Numbered from the stretch's first letter, positions 33,511 to 44,849 are shown. The stretch: 64,000 nt of DNA from Thysanoteuthis rhombus (GCA_963457665.1 OY735225.1:5353844-5417843); one strand, 5' to 3'. The notes: generated from the letters alone by a model not told the origin. Translations and numbers: made by a program.

Positions 33511-33752
33511 CAATTGGAAGGTGGAGAAAAAACTCAAAAGAAACCAGGTGTTACACTTGATGTACAGAAATATTCCCATTTCTTTCTTTGACCTCAGACT
33601 GGTAAACAGTAAAATTTTCAGTGAGCCACTGTAATTTTCCGCAGAAAAAGATTGCTGGAACCCGTCTAAATGCATCTGAAACATGCCCGCGGAATATTAA
33701 AAAAGTTTTGACGTGTAACACCTCTCTTTCTTTTCTCTTCACCTTCCAATTG
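33511..33752. mobile_element. Candidate MITE with ~45-bp inverted repeats
   Basis: The left arm starts CAATTGGAAGGTGGAGA and ends near GGTGTTACAC (33,511-33,554). The right arm (33,714-33,752) starts GTGTAACACC and ends CACCTTCCAATTG. The outer 13 bp and inner 10 bp are perfect inverted repeats, with a diverged purine/pyrimidine stretch between. The core is about 160 bp, non-coding. No clear target duplication, so the superfamily is unknown. Confidence 0.65.
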
Positions 33753-34043
33753 TCATTTTCAAGAACATTCAGTCGGATTGCGTTTAGAGAGTGTCCCCAG
33801 CCCTAATTATTAATCTGTCTGTTAATAGCCACTGTGTTTCTAGGCTGAAAATTAATTTACCAGTCTTGTTAGAGGGAAAGAATATCTTTTTCTTTTTCTT
33901 TTTTTTATTTCAAAGTCTAGAACGGAAGCCTTCAATGTTTTTGGTTTGAATATTGCCTTATTTGAATCGTTCAAAATATCAAGAGAAGTTTTTTGTTTCA
34001 GTGAATGAAACTTAAAGGCAAATTGATAAATAGAAAAATAAAG
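33753..34043. other. Unassigned sequence
   Basis: A CTTTTT-rich stretch near 33,885-33,910; nothing else recognised. Confidence 0.3.
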
Positions 34044-34459
34044 TGTGGCTCGTCATTCAATAGAAACTGTAATGCGACCAACGTCTTCTGGCTTTGTGCT
34101 TTGTTGGGAGATATCAATGAAAAAACACATGGAAAAATGTTTGATCACTGCATCAGTTACTCTTCCTGCCTTTTTTAAAGCCATAATCACTAGAAAAAGT
34201 CTTCGAATTTCCAAAGAAGGAGCATATACACTGTTGGATACGAAAAAAGAGATCAATTTATCATAAATTTACGTTATAAATATAACCTTCCTCTAAAAAT
34301 CATTTCTGCGAAGGATTAAAAAAACAAAAAAAACACATAGAAAATGTAAATTTGCCTCTATCCAGCTACACGTAGTCAGCCACACCAGTCGGGAAAAAAA
34401 CTGAAAAGAAAACTTTGTTGACGGTTTCGCTGACAGTTTTGGTTGACAGTTTCTAATTG
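34044..34459 (+). mobile_element. Family A interspersed repeat, copy 8
   Basis: It runs from 'ggctcgtcattcaatagaaa' plus 'ctgtaa' (34,047) to 'cagttttggttgacagtttc' plus 'taattg' (34,459). The E-box is lost ('aatgcgacc'). An internal copy of 'atcaatg...aaaaaacac' and 'tttgatcactg' is kept. Confidence 0.8.
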
Positions 34460-34694
34460 AAAAAAAAAAAAAACTCGCATTAGGGAAAAAAAAAACATAG
34501 ACTTGATTGAATGGAGGAAAATTTTGTGAAGAAAACCAGGATTATATTTTAATAATGTCATTTAAGCCCTTAATCAAAGAACAAGCCTCACTAATCTCGT
34601 CTCTAGGGAATCAATAAAAGGAGATCTTTTCCTTCTAGATCTCATGCTGACTTTAATTATTTTTGAAATACTCTTCTTCATCATTTTTATTCTA

Positions 34695-35180
34695 AGTTTT
34701 CTTGGCCACTTTAATCGAACAACCGTAGCCTCCAAAAGTGGCAAATAGGTTCTATCTTTTTGTAATATGTACGTGCCTTTGTGTGTCCCAACACTTACAG
34801 CCATACTGTTTTCTGTTCATAGACATATCAATGAGCAATTTCTTGATGTATTTATTTCATTGTAAAAAGTGATGTTGATAAACGTATCTTAAATAAATCA
34901 AAACTAGTCTTCATAGTATAAATTGAATGGATTAAAATCAAATTTAAATTGTGTGTCCCAGAGCTCCAGGCTATACTGTTTTATCCACGGACTTCGAGAT
35001 TTGGCATCAGTAATCATCCAGCCCCCCTCAGAAAATATTTTCATTTTTGTCAAAAAATGTCCATAAATCGTCGTGAATTTCGAACCGAGTACGTTCTTAT
35101 GCTTATTTTTTCAAATGATGCACACTTGAACGACTGTAGCCATCAAAAGTGTCAAAAGATTTCAATTTTTCATGTATGTA
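34695..35180 (+). repeat. Dispersed repeat (family F), tandem partial copies
   Basis: 'cgaacaaccgtagcctccaa' plus 'aagtgg' (34,718) recurs as 'cgactgtagccatcaaaagt' plus 'g' (35,130). 'gtgtgtcccaacac' with 'ccatactgttttctg' (34,781) recurs as 'gtgtgtcccagagc' with 'ctatactgttttatcc' (34,951). A reverse copy lies at 61,290-61,440. Non-coding. Confidence 0.55.
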
Positions 35181-35560
35181 TGTTTGCTTATGTATTCATG
35201 ATGAATTTTCGATCAAAATATGAATTTTTAGGTTTGAAATCAAATGCCAGACGAATAATGTTCAGTCTTCTTACAACATCATGCTCTTTTGCGTGAATCT
35301 TTCGTTGTACGGTGCAAAGTTCCGTCTGTTATTGCTTCAATTTCCAAGTGAATATTATATTTCAGCTCTTGGATGGTTGGTAGCTTACCTGTGTATACAC
35401 ATCCCTTCTGATATCCTGACAGGGCGAAACTTTGGCGGCTACGTCAGGCAAACGTGGATTCCATCTAATTTTGAGTTTCTGAAAATTAGAGCCAGAAGGA
35501 CACCGATCTAAAAACTTGATTCCAGCAATAAATTTAATCATTGGATTTTATATTTCAATC
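35181..35560. other. Unassigned sequence
   Basis: A 76-codon plus-strand ORF at 35,281-35,511 has no recognisable motif. Confidence 0.3.
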
Positions 35561-35565
35561 CAAAC

Positions 35566-36095
35566 TTAGAAGAAGAAATCAAGCTAAGAATCACCCGAGG
35601 ATAGCAAGCCTTTGGCAGAGCAAGCTCAATCCTCAAAAATAAGAAGATCCCATTAATCTTAAAAAGAAGGGTATACAACAAAAGCATCCCCCCACTTATT
35701 GAGCTGAAACATGGAACCTAACCAAGAGACAGACCAGCAAATTGAAAACTATGCAATGCGCACATGAAAAAAATAATGCTCAACCTCAAATACAGCGATT
35801 ACAAGACAGCACAATATATTTATGGAAAATAAAAAGGAGTCAGGGACATCATAGAATCCATTAAAAAAGTCAAATGGTGATGGGCTGGTCATTTTGCAAG
35901 AATTGTTGACGACCGATGAACATCACGACTCAATACATAGATCCAAAGATATCACATGCACAACCGAGGCCGTATCAGACGGAAAGATGAGCTAGACAAA
36001 TTCAGAAAGCACTGGCTCGGTGACGCCCTCGATAGAGAAGTGAGGTGAATCCTGAGGAAAGTCTATGTCCAACGACGGACGTCAAGAGAATGATG
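35566..36095 (+). pseudogene. LINE (family 2) reverse transcriptase C-terminal region
   Basis: The frame from 35,566 reads 'EEEIKLRITRG*QAFGRAS', 'IPLILKRRVYNKSI' and 'TKRQTSKLKT' (shifted). It continues 'MKKIMLNLKYSDYKTAQ', 'VRDIIESIKKVKW' and 'RGRIRRKDELDKFRKHWLG', ending 'atgtccaacgacggacgtca' and ATGATGATGAA. This is the thumb/C-terminal region seen in many invertebrate LINEs (pattern EIKxRIxxGWxAFGR ... ETWxLTKR ... DIIExIxKxKWxWAGH). At least one stop and several frameshifts mean it is dead. It is 5'-truncated, as usual for LINE insertions. Confidence 0.85.
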
Positions 36096-36558
36096 ATGAA
36101 TAAACAAAATTGAAAAAAATATGGATGTTTTAGTACCTATGCAACTTATGGTCAACCTTGTATAAGCGTCGCTTACCAATTCACACAACACTATAATGCA
36201 TACATTTCGAGGATTGATTCCTAAAAGGATTCGGTCCTCAAACATCCGAAAAAGATTGGAACGATAAATTCAGTATTTGAAACGCTTGCGTATTGAAAAA
36301 AATATAATAAATTATTTTCAGTTGCTCCATCATCTAGCTCAAAAGCGAATCTCTGATTTGAAACCAAGATGAAAAAAGACCCGCATTCGTTGCCATCATT
36401 ATCAACATTATCATCATCATCTATTGCCGGTCTACAGCTTGACAATGCCACTCCGACCTTGCCCCATATGATCATTGAGTAGTCATGTAGGTCCGGGTTG
36501 AAAGCACTGACCTATTGAGCTCGCTCTTTGTCGTTATTTTCTGGTAAGCTGGTTTTGA
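36096..36558. other. Unassigned AT-rich sequence
   Basis: Short ATC/ATT repeats near 36,395-36,422. No gene recognised. Confidence 0.35.
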
Positions 36559-36559
36559 A

Positions 36560-36755
36560 TTCTCTTTGGCTGGTCGCCTCCAAAGGCTGAAGATCCTTGT
36601 CTACCGTGCTAATCTATCCAGAGTCAGAGGGAGAAATGATGAATCTATGCCTCTCCCAGCGACATTCGTGATAAGTGAATATACACTGCCAGAACCGGAC
36701 TTCGAACTCGGCTCGACGAATCGATTGTTCATTCCACTTGCACCTCCTCCTTCAA
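36560..36755 (-). mobile_element. Possible tRNA-derived SINE relic
   Basis: On the minus strand 'gtgcaagtggaatgaacaat' (A-box region) is followed by 'gccgagttcgaagtccgg' (B-box-like, near 36,690-36,712) and a non-tRNA body. There is only one copy in the window, so the call rests on the B box. Confidence 0.35.
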
Positions 36756-36914
36756 AATATTACACTGTGAATATAGGAACCATCAATATTTACGTGTTTC
36801 CAAGTAAAGTATTGACCTGCATTAGCTTTGTGTCAGCGCACCGCTGAGCGTTTTATCACGAACTCGTATCGATTCAGGTGAAAGTGATACAAGTCAGACC
36901 TAAGGCTAGGTTTC

Positions 36915-37030
36915 TGGGGCGCGCTCAGTGAAAATCGAAATCTCCCGCAACACGCACGCGCGCGCGGAGATGAGTTCACTGTCATGCGCGCACGTGCACA
37001 GAGACGTGCATCCGTTTTGCTCTGACGAAA
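36915..37030. promoter_or_regulatory. Short CpG-rich patch
   Basis: Roughly 15 or more CpG dinucleotides in about 115 bp, including a (CG)n run 'cacgcacgcgcgcgcgg' and 'atgcgcgcacgtgcac', in DNA that is otherwise AT-rich and CpG-poor. It could be an unmethylated regulatory island or a CG/CA microsatellite. No linked exon was found. Confidence 0.4.
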
Positions 37031-37165
37031 GGAGTGAATCTGATTGGCTACGAAAAACAGGCTTAGACTACTGATACGTGTCTCGAATCGAAACAATCGA
37101 TGGTAAAGCGGTTTGCAGCCGTTCGAGGGCAACACAATTTGCAGATTTTAACTTGAACGTACTCA

Positions 37166-37200
37166 GAGATAGAGAGATAGATAGAGATAGATAGATAGAG
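37166..37200. repeat. (GATA)n / GAGATA microsatellite
   Basis: Imperfect GATA units. Confidence 0.85.
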
Positions 37201-38520
37201 CATTGTCAACGCCATTGTAATTGAGAACTGGATGAAAATCAGTTCTTTTATGCCCGAGTGGGGTTACTAAGAACTCCCGGAATGGCTTCTAAATTTGATC
37301 ATCAGTTTTTTGGCTGATAGCCCAACCACTCACCATTTCATTAAAATAAATTCAGGACTTCGAGAGACATCATGGGGAAAAAAGTACATTCATTGTGATA
37401 TCACACTATATCTACCATCATTAACCTTAGTAAAACGTCATAACTATACAAACAACATGGAAGTTGGGGAACGAAGGGTGGGTCGATCTTCTCTCATCTT
37501 GTATAGTATACCAAAGTGGATTAAATTATTTAAATCTTGTTATATCTGACTCCATTGACTCAATTGACTACTTTAGAACTTAATCTCTTTAGAACTTAAT
37601 CCCATTTCTATAACATATTAATAATAAACTAATTACTTAGTTCGTTGAGAAAATGAATTTTTTTAGTAGTTAAAATCACATTAGATGGATTAGTGCTGCA
37701 GTTGATCTACCGAAGGGAATCCGGAGAGAAGGATGCATTCCTTAGTTTCCTTTCTTTTGCTGTCTTTTTTTTGTAGTAGCGAAAGTGATAAACAACGTTG
37801 CACGCAATAAGTGAATGGAAAAGATGCAGATGCAATTACATGCAGAATAAAGATGCAAATACTATGCAACTTAATAAAAATGTATTTATTAGAGATATGC
37901 ATTAACTAGATCGATACAGTTATGGTTCCTATTTGCAGAGAAGACGGAATGTATTTAGAGTTTGGCAATCTACGTACTTATAGATAAAGTTCTGGATTTT
38001 CATTGATATACAAATTTGAATAAGGAGCATATGTTCGTAAATGATTGTGTATGTTAATATGTGAAAGCAAAAAGAAACCCATTTGTCATTTTTTTGTATG
38101 TATGAATGCTTATGTATATATGCATACCAAAAAGGGAGCACATATGAGTGAGGTGCTGGAAAAACCAACAATTCTGCATTCTGTCAGAGAGAAAAAGATG
38201 GACTGAACGAACCTTTGTAGAAGTTTGTATTCTGTGGAAAAAGTTGTGTGTGAGCGGCTGAATTTTCGAAATTGAAGTTTTTTCCAATGATCTGTGTCAT
38301 ACATACGGTATATAATTGGACGCAAAACGATGTGGTCTTTTGTCCAGTTTTGAGTTGCCAATGAGTATCACATTGCACTATTCAGGAGTAAATGAGGCTA
38401 GTTCTCTTCGGATGAACGTGTGAGCAGATGAATAATTCCGAGAATTTTCAATCTCAGATTAACAAAATGTGTTTTATTATTTTTTTTACCATGAAAGTTA
38501 TACGTACATATTAAAAAGGT
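37201..38520. other. Unassigned AT-rich sequence
   Basis: Many 60-85 codon ORFs on both strands overlap one another without codon-like consistency. No domains or repeats recognised. Confidence 0.35.
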
Positions 38521-38525
38521 TATCG

Positions 38526-38593
38526 TAATTCAGGCGGTTAAGAGCAGCTTGGTGTTTACTAGGCTTCGTTTGGTAGATCGACGGCCTGAATTA
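38526..38593. repeat. Perfect 10-bp inverted repeat with 48-bp loop
   Basis: TAATTCAGGC at 38,526-38,535 and GCCTGAATTA at 38,584-38,593 are exact reverse complements. The loop has a D-arm-like 'ggcggttaagagcagc', so it may be a tRNA-like relic, but no B box is present. Confidence 0.6.
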
Positions 38594-38697
38594 TGTTGTG
38601 ATAAAAACAGACTAGAAATATCAAAATGAAGTAAAATGATAATTGAAAAATATTAAAACTGGAAAATAGTGATTCGTCAAATAAAAATGAATAGTGA

Positions 38698-39103
38698 CAG
38701 ATCTGGTAAGGTGCTCATTACAAACCGCCACGTGACTGACATCCACTGACAGCAAACTGTGTTGGGGGTGATCAATCAAAAAACTGGAAAAAAGGGTGAT
38801 CAATTGAAAAAAATACTCCTCACCTGTGCCTGCGATCACTGAAAGAATCTGAATTTCCAGAAAATAAACGTGAAAGCCGCTTGACACAAACTAATGGACC
38901 AATTTAGCATAAACTTACGTTGCATATTTAACCTCCAAGTAAAAACCTTTTCATGGGGATAACAAAATACAAGAGATTTGATGATGAATGAATGTTGAAT
39001 TTACACGTGATTCATAAATACGTGACCATCCATCCATCCAACTTGAAAACTGCAGAAACCTATGTTGATCGATGCTGACAGTTCTGGTGTACGGTTTCTA
39101 AAA
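38698..39103 (+). mobile_element. Family A interspersed repeat, copy 9
   Basis: It has GCCACGTGAC (38,727-38,736), 'gtgttgggggtgatcaatca', 'gggtgatcaattgaaaaa', 'ccaatttagcataaactta' and the tail 'gcagaaacctatgttgatcg' with 'acagttctgg'. Confidence 0.85.
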
Positions 39104-39500
39104 GACGTACGGTAAGTGTTTATAAGACGAATTTCACGCCTCATATTGTTTGATAAGATAGTTTTTTTTTTCTTATTCTGATTTTGAGTTTCAGGTTTTT
39201 TGTTGTTGTTGAAAGATTGATTTTTGACATTGTTCATAAAAAAAAGTACAGTATAAAACAGAACAGAGTCTATACTGCATAAAAGAAGTTTTACTTTCCG
39301 ATTTGACAGAACGAACCAGGAGGATATTTTCCTTGAGAAAGTAAATATGTCTAGATTTCATATGAAATGCAAAAAGATCAAGTTTCGGATAATCGGATTT
39401 TCTTCTTTCCGAATACATATTCGGAAGAAGGGCAGTCAGAAGAGATTGGGGCATATTAAATGGATTTTATCTTATATCTTTTTTACTTACTTTATGATTT
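39104..39500. other. Unassigned sequence
   Basis: Overlapping ORFs only. The plus-strand 138-codon ORF starting at 39,347 runs into the next microsatellite and is not a gene. Confidence 0.35.
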
Positions 39501-39503
39501 TTT

Positions 39504-39506
<3 letters not shown>

Positions 39507-39576
<70 letters not shown>

Positions 39577-39670
39577 CACACATATATATATATATTTATA
39601 TATATTCATGTATATATATACATATACATATAAATATATATATACATATATATATGTATATATATATATG

Positions 39671-39719
<49 letters not shown>
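39507..39719. repeat. (AT)n - interrupted TA - (GT)n microsatellite
   Basis: AT run 39,507-39,572, then TA units broken by AC/TG (to 39,685), then GT (39,686-39,719). Confidence 0.97.
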
Positions 39720-39722
<3 letters not shown>

Positions 39723-39769
39723 GCTTTCATTCATTTCAAAGATTCATATCTCTTGTTATCTAGAGTTTC

Positions 39770-40785
39770 GATATTTTTTCTCTTTCGTTCTTCAATTTTC
39801 TTCTTTTTGGTTTTCTTTTCTTCCATCTTTCCTATCGTTTCATCCAAAAGTCTTTTTCTCTCGTTGTTTCTGTTTTTCTCTTCCGTTCCTTGTTTTCCTC
39901 GTCTCTCTCTCTGTCTCTCACCAATCCACTCTTTTCTCTTTCTTTTTTCCTTTGTTCTGTTATTTGACCTTCTTTTTTTGTTTCATTAGTCTAGCCTCTC
40001 TCTCCCTTGTGTATTTTTCTTTTTCTTCTTTCTTTTTTAGTTTCTTCGTTCTTGCTTCCATCCTTTTCCCTTTTCTTTTTTCCCGTCTTACTTTCTTTCT
40101 TGTTATGCTAGTGAATTCCTCTTTCTTACCTGAAACTACCATCACGTCTTCCTATTTAAAAGAATTGCTCTCGTTTTCTCTTTCTTCCTTTCCTCTGTTT
40201 ATTGTTCTCTTCTTTTTTCTTTTTATTTTATTTTCTCCTTTTTCCTTTTTTTTCTCCGTTCTTTCTGCCTTCTGCACCCACCCCATTTTTCTTCCTCCCA
40301 TTATTCATTTTTGACAGTTTCATTCTTCCTTTGAAATATTTTTTCTCTTTTTTTGTCTTCCATGTCTTTGTTATATGTCTTCCTTTTTCCTTTCTTTTTC
40401 CTTCTTCTTCCTATTTTTCTTTTCTCTTTTTTACTTTCTTTCTTTCTTTCATCATTTCTGTTTTCTTTCCTTTCTAACTACTCTCCTCTCTTTGTCTTCC
40501 TCTATTTCTTTTTCACATTTTCCTCCCTTCTTTTCTGTATTCATTCCTTTCATCATTTCTGTTTTCCCCCCTTTCTTCCTACTGTCTTTCTTTTTCATTC
40601 CGCTCTTTCTCTTTCATGTTTTCCTCCCTTCTTTTCTTTTTTTCTTTCTTCCTTTTTTTCCTTCTGTTCTTTTATCCTTTATCATCTCTTTGTCCCTTTT
40701 CTTATTCTTTTCGTTCCATTTTTCCTCTCTTTTTCTCCCTTCCTTTCTTTCTGTATTCATCTCTTTCTTCATCCTCACTAACTGA
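39770..40785 (+). repeat. ~1-kb polypyrimidine tract
   Basis: The plus strand is overwhelmingly C and T (TTTC, CTTC, TTCC and CTCT motifs) for about 1 kb, with scattered purines. ORFs of up to 208 codons here are Phe/Ser/Leu runs with no domain structure. The opposite-strand ORF 39,960-40,145 is Lys/Glu/Arg-rich. Both are compositional artefacts. Confidence 0.9.
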
Positions 40786-41530
40786 TTTTTTGTGGTTGTT
40801 CTTATCTCGCAATCACGTCACAATATGCATTAACATTTAAGAATCCTACAACATTACAACATGGTTCGACTTCTTAAGATTTTGCGAAAAACACTTCATA
40901 AATTATTCAAAGCCGAAGAATATTTTGCAGACTTCCATAGACTTTATCTACGTCTTCTACATTTGTAAATCGCACCTGCAACAAAACCAAATTTAAGTAA
41001 AATATTTCTTTAACAAACCTAACCGTTACAGGATCAAACTCCACAGCTATCCTTATCCCGATTGAAAATGATTAATGCAACTTCAGCGTAGTACATATAT
41101 AGTGAATGGAAAATAATTAAAGACTTATTTTAATATAAATGATTTTTTTATTAGAATGAGACAACCCCCTTGCATATTTCTAACACAAATTTACGTATAT
41201 ATGTAGCACTTGTCAGTTTGTAAGAGAGGCTTGTACTGATCTCTTGCAAGTGATTATCTCTTCATCTCTTTGAAGCCAGCCTTTTCTTCCCACGATTTTA
41301 TTTCTTCACAGAGTTCGTTACTAATTGTAGGTTACTCGTAATTGAAGGTACTTGTTAGACGGATAAGGACGTGAGTATGGTGGACGCATGATTGAACCTG
41401 GTTCTTTTTTGCTAGTTTAACCCCTTTCCCTGTTCACTAGACCTTGTACCAGACGGCCACATTCGGTCGCTCCTGTCATACGAAGTGTATGACTACAGAT
41501 CTCTTAGTTTGTGTGTCGGTTTCGAACGAG
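40786..41530. other. Unassigned sequence
   Basis: No recognisable feature before the GC-rich trinucleotide patch at 41,541. Confidence 0.35.
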
Positions 41531-41540
41531 AGAGATATCT

Positions 41541-41590
41541 GTTGCAGCAGCGGCGGCGGCGGCAGCGGTGAAGGCGGTGGCGGACGCAAC
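41541..41590. repeat. GC-rich GCA/GGC trinucleotide patch
   Basis: 'cagcagcggcggcggcggca' followed by GGTGGCGG units. One plus frame gives an Ala8 run that ends at a stop about 90 bp downstream. It could be the edge of an exon or 5' UTR, but no start, TATA box or splice site supports that. Confidence 0.6.
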
Positions 41591-41639
41591 AGGAGGGTGG
41601 ACGTTGATTAACGCTCAGTGTGCGAGTGAGTCATTGGTT

Positions 41640-41735
41640 TGTTGTTGGCAATGATGAATGGAAGAACGAAGGAATAAGGAAATGAACGAACGAAGGAAAG
41701 AAGGAATGAAAGAAGAAGATAAGAAAGATGAATAG
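41640..41735. repeat. Purine-rich GAAT/GAAC repeat
   Basis: Imperfect tetranucleotide units ('gaatggaagaacgaaggaat', 'gaacgaacgaagg'). Confidence 0.75.
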
Positions 41736-41934
41736 AAACATGGACAAACTAATGAGATACAAAGGAGAAATGTAGGCTGCATTTAGAAATATGATTAAAT
41801 TACCTAAGATACGTATGAATGTATGCGTATTCGAATGTATGTAACTATCTATCCATCCTTCTGACAATATATTTGTTCATCTCAGAGTTTCTGACTATAT
41901 ATTTGTTCATCTCTATTATCTCAATCTGTTCATG

Positions 41935-41981
<47 letters not shown>

Positions 41982-42030
41982 GTTTCAATCTCCCTATCTA
42001 TTTATCATATATATACATATATATATATAC

Positions 42031-42102
<72 letters not shown>
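41935..42102. repeat. (ATCT)n and (AT)n microsatellites
   Basis: ATCT array 41,935-41,980; interrupted TA/CATA then pure AT to 42,102. Confidence 0.97.
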
Positions 42103-42105
<3 letters not shown>

Positions 42106-42219
42106 TTAGTTCAGGTCTATCAATCCATCTTCCTATCTCAACCTGCACATATCTTTCCCCCTACTCTCTTCCTTTCTCCCCGTCTCTCTGTCTCCGTCCG
42201 TCTGTTTGTATCTGTCACT

Positions 42220-42273
42220 AGATCTCTCTGTCTGTCTGTCTGTCTGTCTCTCTTCTATATATATATATATATG

Positions 42274-42351
<78 letters not shown>

Positions 42352-42562
42352 TTAATTTTTGTCTCTGTTCATCTCTAACTATCTATATAAATATCTCCCT
42401 CTTTCTCTCTCTCCATATATATTTATGTTCAAGTCTATTTATCCATCTATCTATTTCAATCTGCGCATTCTCCTATTTCTCTCTCTTTCCCTCACTCCCC
42501 CTCTCTCCCTCTCTCTCCCCATCTCTCTCTCTCCCTATATATATATATATATATATACTTGT
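42220..42562. repeat. (TCTG)n, (AT)n and (CT)n microsatellite cluster
   Basis: TCTG units 42,225-42,250; AT arrays 42,256-42,348 with TATG breaks; CT tract 42,480-42,535; AT 42,536-42,557. Confidence 0.95.
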
Positions 42563-42731
42563 CATTTGATTCCTATCTTAGTCTATTCATATCTATCTAT
42601 ATCAGTTGAGTATTTGAGCTAATGAACTCATCTCATGAACCCATCTCCGTTTCTTTTTGCATGGACCAAAACTGTGGCCTCAAGGCAGACTTTACTGAGT
42701 GTAAATTCATTATTATATTTAGTCATTCCTC

Positions 42732-42732
<1 letters not shown>

Positions 42733-42822
<90 letters not shown>

Positions 42823-42835
42823 GTGTGTGTGTGTG
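42733..42835. repeat. (AT)n(GT)n compound microsatellite
   Basis: AT run of about 72 bp followed by GT run, then GTGTGCCT units to about 42,864. Confidence 0.97.
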
Positions 42836-42954
42836 CCTGTGTGCCTGTGTGCCTGTGTGTGTGCAGGCATGTGTGTAAGCTCGTGTATACTATACAAACA
42901 AAAAGTATGGCTATCGTTTTACCGCATGATTCATTCAGGGTACACACGAACATA

Positions 42955-43030
42955 CATACACACACACACACGCACACACACATATATATGCATATATTGA
43001 TGTATATTTATATCATCTGTGCATGAAAAA

Positions 43031-43071
<41 letters not shown>

Positions 43072-43100
43072 TGGATAGATAGATAGATAGATAGATAACA
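42955..43100. repeat. (CA)n, (AT)n and (GATA)n microsatellites
   Basis: CA run 42,957-42,981; AT run 43,031-43,069; GATA units 43,070-43,097. Confidence 0.95.
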
Positions 43101-43254
43101 AGATGTATTGAAGCATAGTGATGTTATACGTACACACAAGCACACGCATGGACGCATGCACACATGCATGCACATACATATACATGTACATAGATGCAGG
43201 TGTCTTGATATACATATATCAAAAGAGGTACAGTATCTACATTTGAAAGAATAA

Positions 43255-43317
<63 letters not shown>

Positions 43318-43480
43318 TGTGTTTGTGTGGTAACACTCACATGCATATATATATATACGATATGAAAATACCACTTTATTCAAAGAATTTTTAGATTATA
43401 TCACGTAAAAGATAAAATAACGCTCCTTTCAAAGTGAATGAGAAAACGTTGATCGATTTGTTAAGAATCAGTTTGTCTTT
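43095..43480 (+). repeat. Direct duplication, copy 1
   Basis: It aligns end to end with 44,040-44,440, sharing 'catagtgatgttatacgtac', 'gcatgcacat', 'gtatctacatttgaa', 'aaaataccacttta' and 'acgttgatcgatttgttaag'. Each copy carries its own AT array (43,258-43,312 here), of different length. Confidence 0.85.
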
Positions 43481-44039
43481 GTATTGATATGCTTATATTC
43501 ATGCGAATATACGAAAAAATCAGACTAGGTAAGATGTTTGTTATCAATATATGTAATACCAAAATTCGAAACATTTTAAATGGCACAATCATCATTGGAA
43601 TTCGGATGTAAAATCCACGAGATATACAACGTTTAAAACTGAATCAAGGGAAAGTTTTATCTACTGAATTTCTCGTAGGGACCACTTTCACTTCCTCTGT
43701 TAATATTAAGAAGTAACGCGTGGGAAGACTTCGGGCTGAGTGTCTGGCATGTTAAGCTATGAGTACTTGTGTGCGAAAACACTAATTCGTTGGATTACTT
43801 TTCTAATATTTATCAGAGTACATTCTCCAATACTCTATCTTTCCATACCAGTGGCTTACTTCGTCTATGTGAGTTTGCACTCACAGGTGCTCAGGTGTGG
43901 AAATGAACGGTTCACATCTTTTTTTTTCAACTGAAAACATTAGGACTGCCTCGAAAGTCTTACCTCCGCAAAAGTACATCACAATTTGCTTGAGTAGACA
44001 TCAAAACAATGCCTAGCCTCAGTCAGAGAACAAAAAAAA
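43481..44039. other. Unassigned sequence between the duplicated blocks
   Basis: No recognisable gene. A 64-codon ORF at 43,740-43,934 has no motif. Confidence 0.35.
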
Positions 44040-44238
44040 ATGTATAGAAACATAGTGATGTTATACATACACATAAGTACACGTGTGGACGCATGCACAC
44101 GAGCACACATGCATGCACATACCTATACATGTATATACATGTAGGTGTATGGGTATACGTATACTAAGAGACAGAATGGTATCTACATTTGAAGGAATGG
44201 GGTAAGCCATAGTAATTACAATACATATTAACTTGAAC

Positions 44239-44281
<43 letters not shown>

Positions 44282-44440
44282 TGTGTGTTTGTGTGATATC
44301 TATATATATGCATGTGTTTATGATATAAAAATACCACTTCATTTAAAGAATTTTAGGATTACGTCAGGCGAAGATAGAATAACACTCCTTTCAAACTGAA
44401 TGAGAAACGTTGATTGATTTGTTAAGAACCAGTTTGTCAT
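44040..44440 (+). repeat. Direct duplication, copy 2
   Basis: It lies about 945 bp downstream of copy 1 and aligns throughout. Its AT array spans 44,238-44,278 and is followed by 'gtttgtgtgtttgtgtg', as in copy 1. Confidence 0.85.
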
Positions 44441-44639
44441 TAAAATGACAATATTGTTTCGTCATTCTTTTCATGAACAAAATCCAATGACAAAAATTAC
44501 TTTTTTAAATACTAAATCTTGAAGGGAATTTAAAAAAGTAATTAGATTAAAACTAAATATCAATCCACCAGTCTTGATAAATGGCTGAACCAAGAAACAT
44601 GTTGGGTGTTTTCTCTTCCAAATCTATCTATCTATCCAT
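44441..44639. other. Unassigned sequence
   Basis: AT-rich; no feature recognised. Confidence 0.3.
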
Positions 44640-44702
44640 TAACCTACCCACTCCTTCCTTCTCTCTCTCTTTCTCTTGCTCTTGCTCTCACTCTCTCTCT
44701 CC

Positions 44703-44733
<31 letters not shown>

Positions 44734-44735
44734 GA
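44640..44735. repeat. (CT)n(AT)n microsatellite
   Basis: Imperfect CT tract followed by AT to about 44,733. Confidence 0.95.
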
Positions 44736-44845
44736 CGTATCAATAATGAACAAAAGGACGAGTAAAACGAGGAAAATATGTGTGTGTGTACGTATGAGAC
44801 AGAGAGAGTGAGAATGGTGGATAATCCGAAATAGATTGATAGGTA

Positions 44846-44849
<4 letters not shown>

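Noticed and set aside
39688..40314. The longest ORF in the window (208 codons, Phe/Ser/Leu-rich), which looks membrane-like
   Set aside because: It results purely from the polypyrimidine tract. Overlapping frames look the same, and there is no motif, start context or homologous copy.
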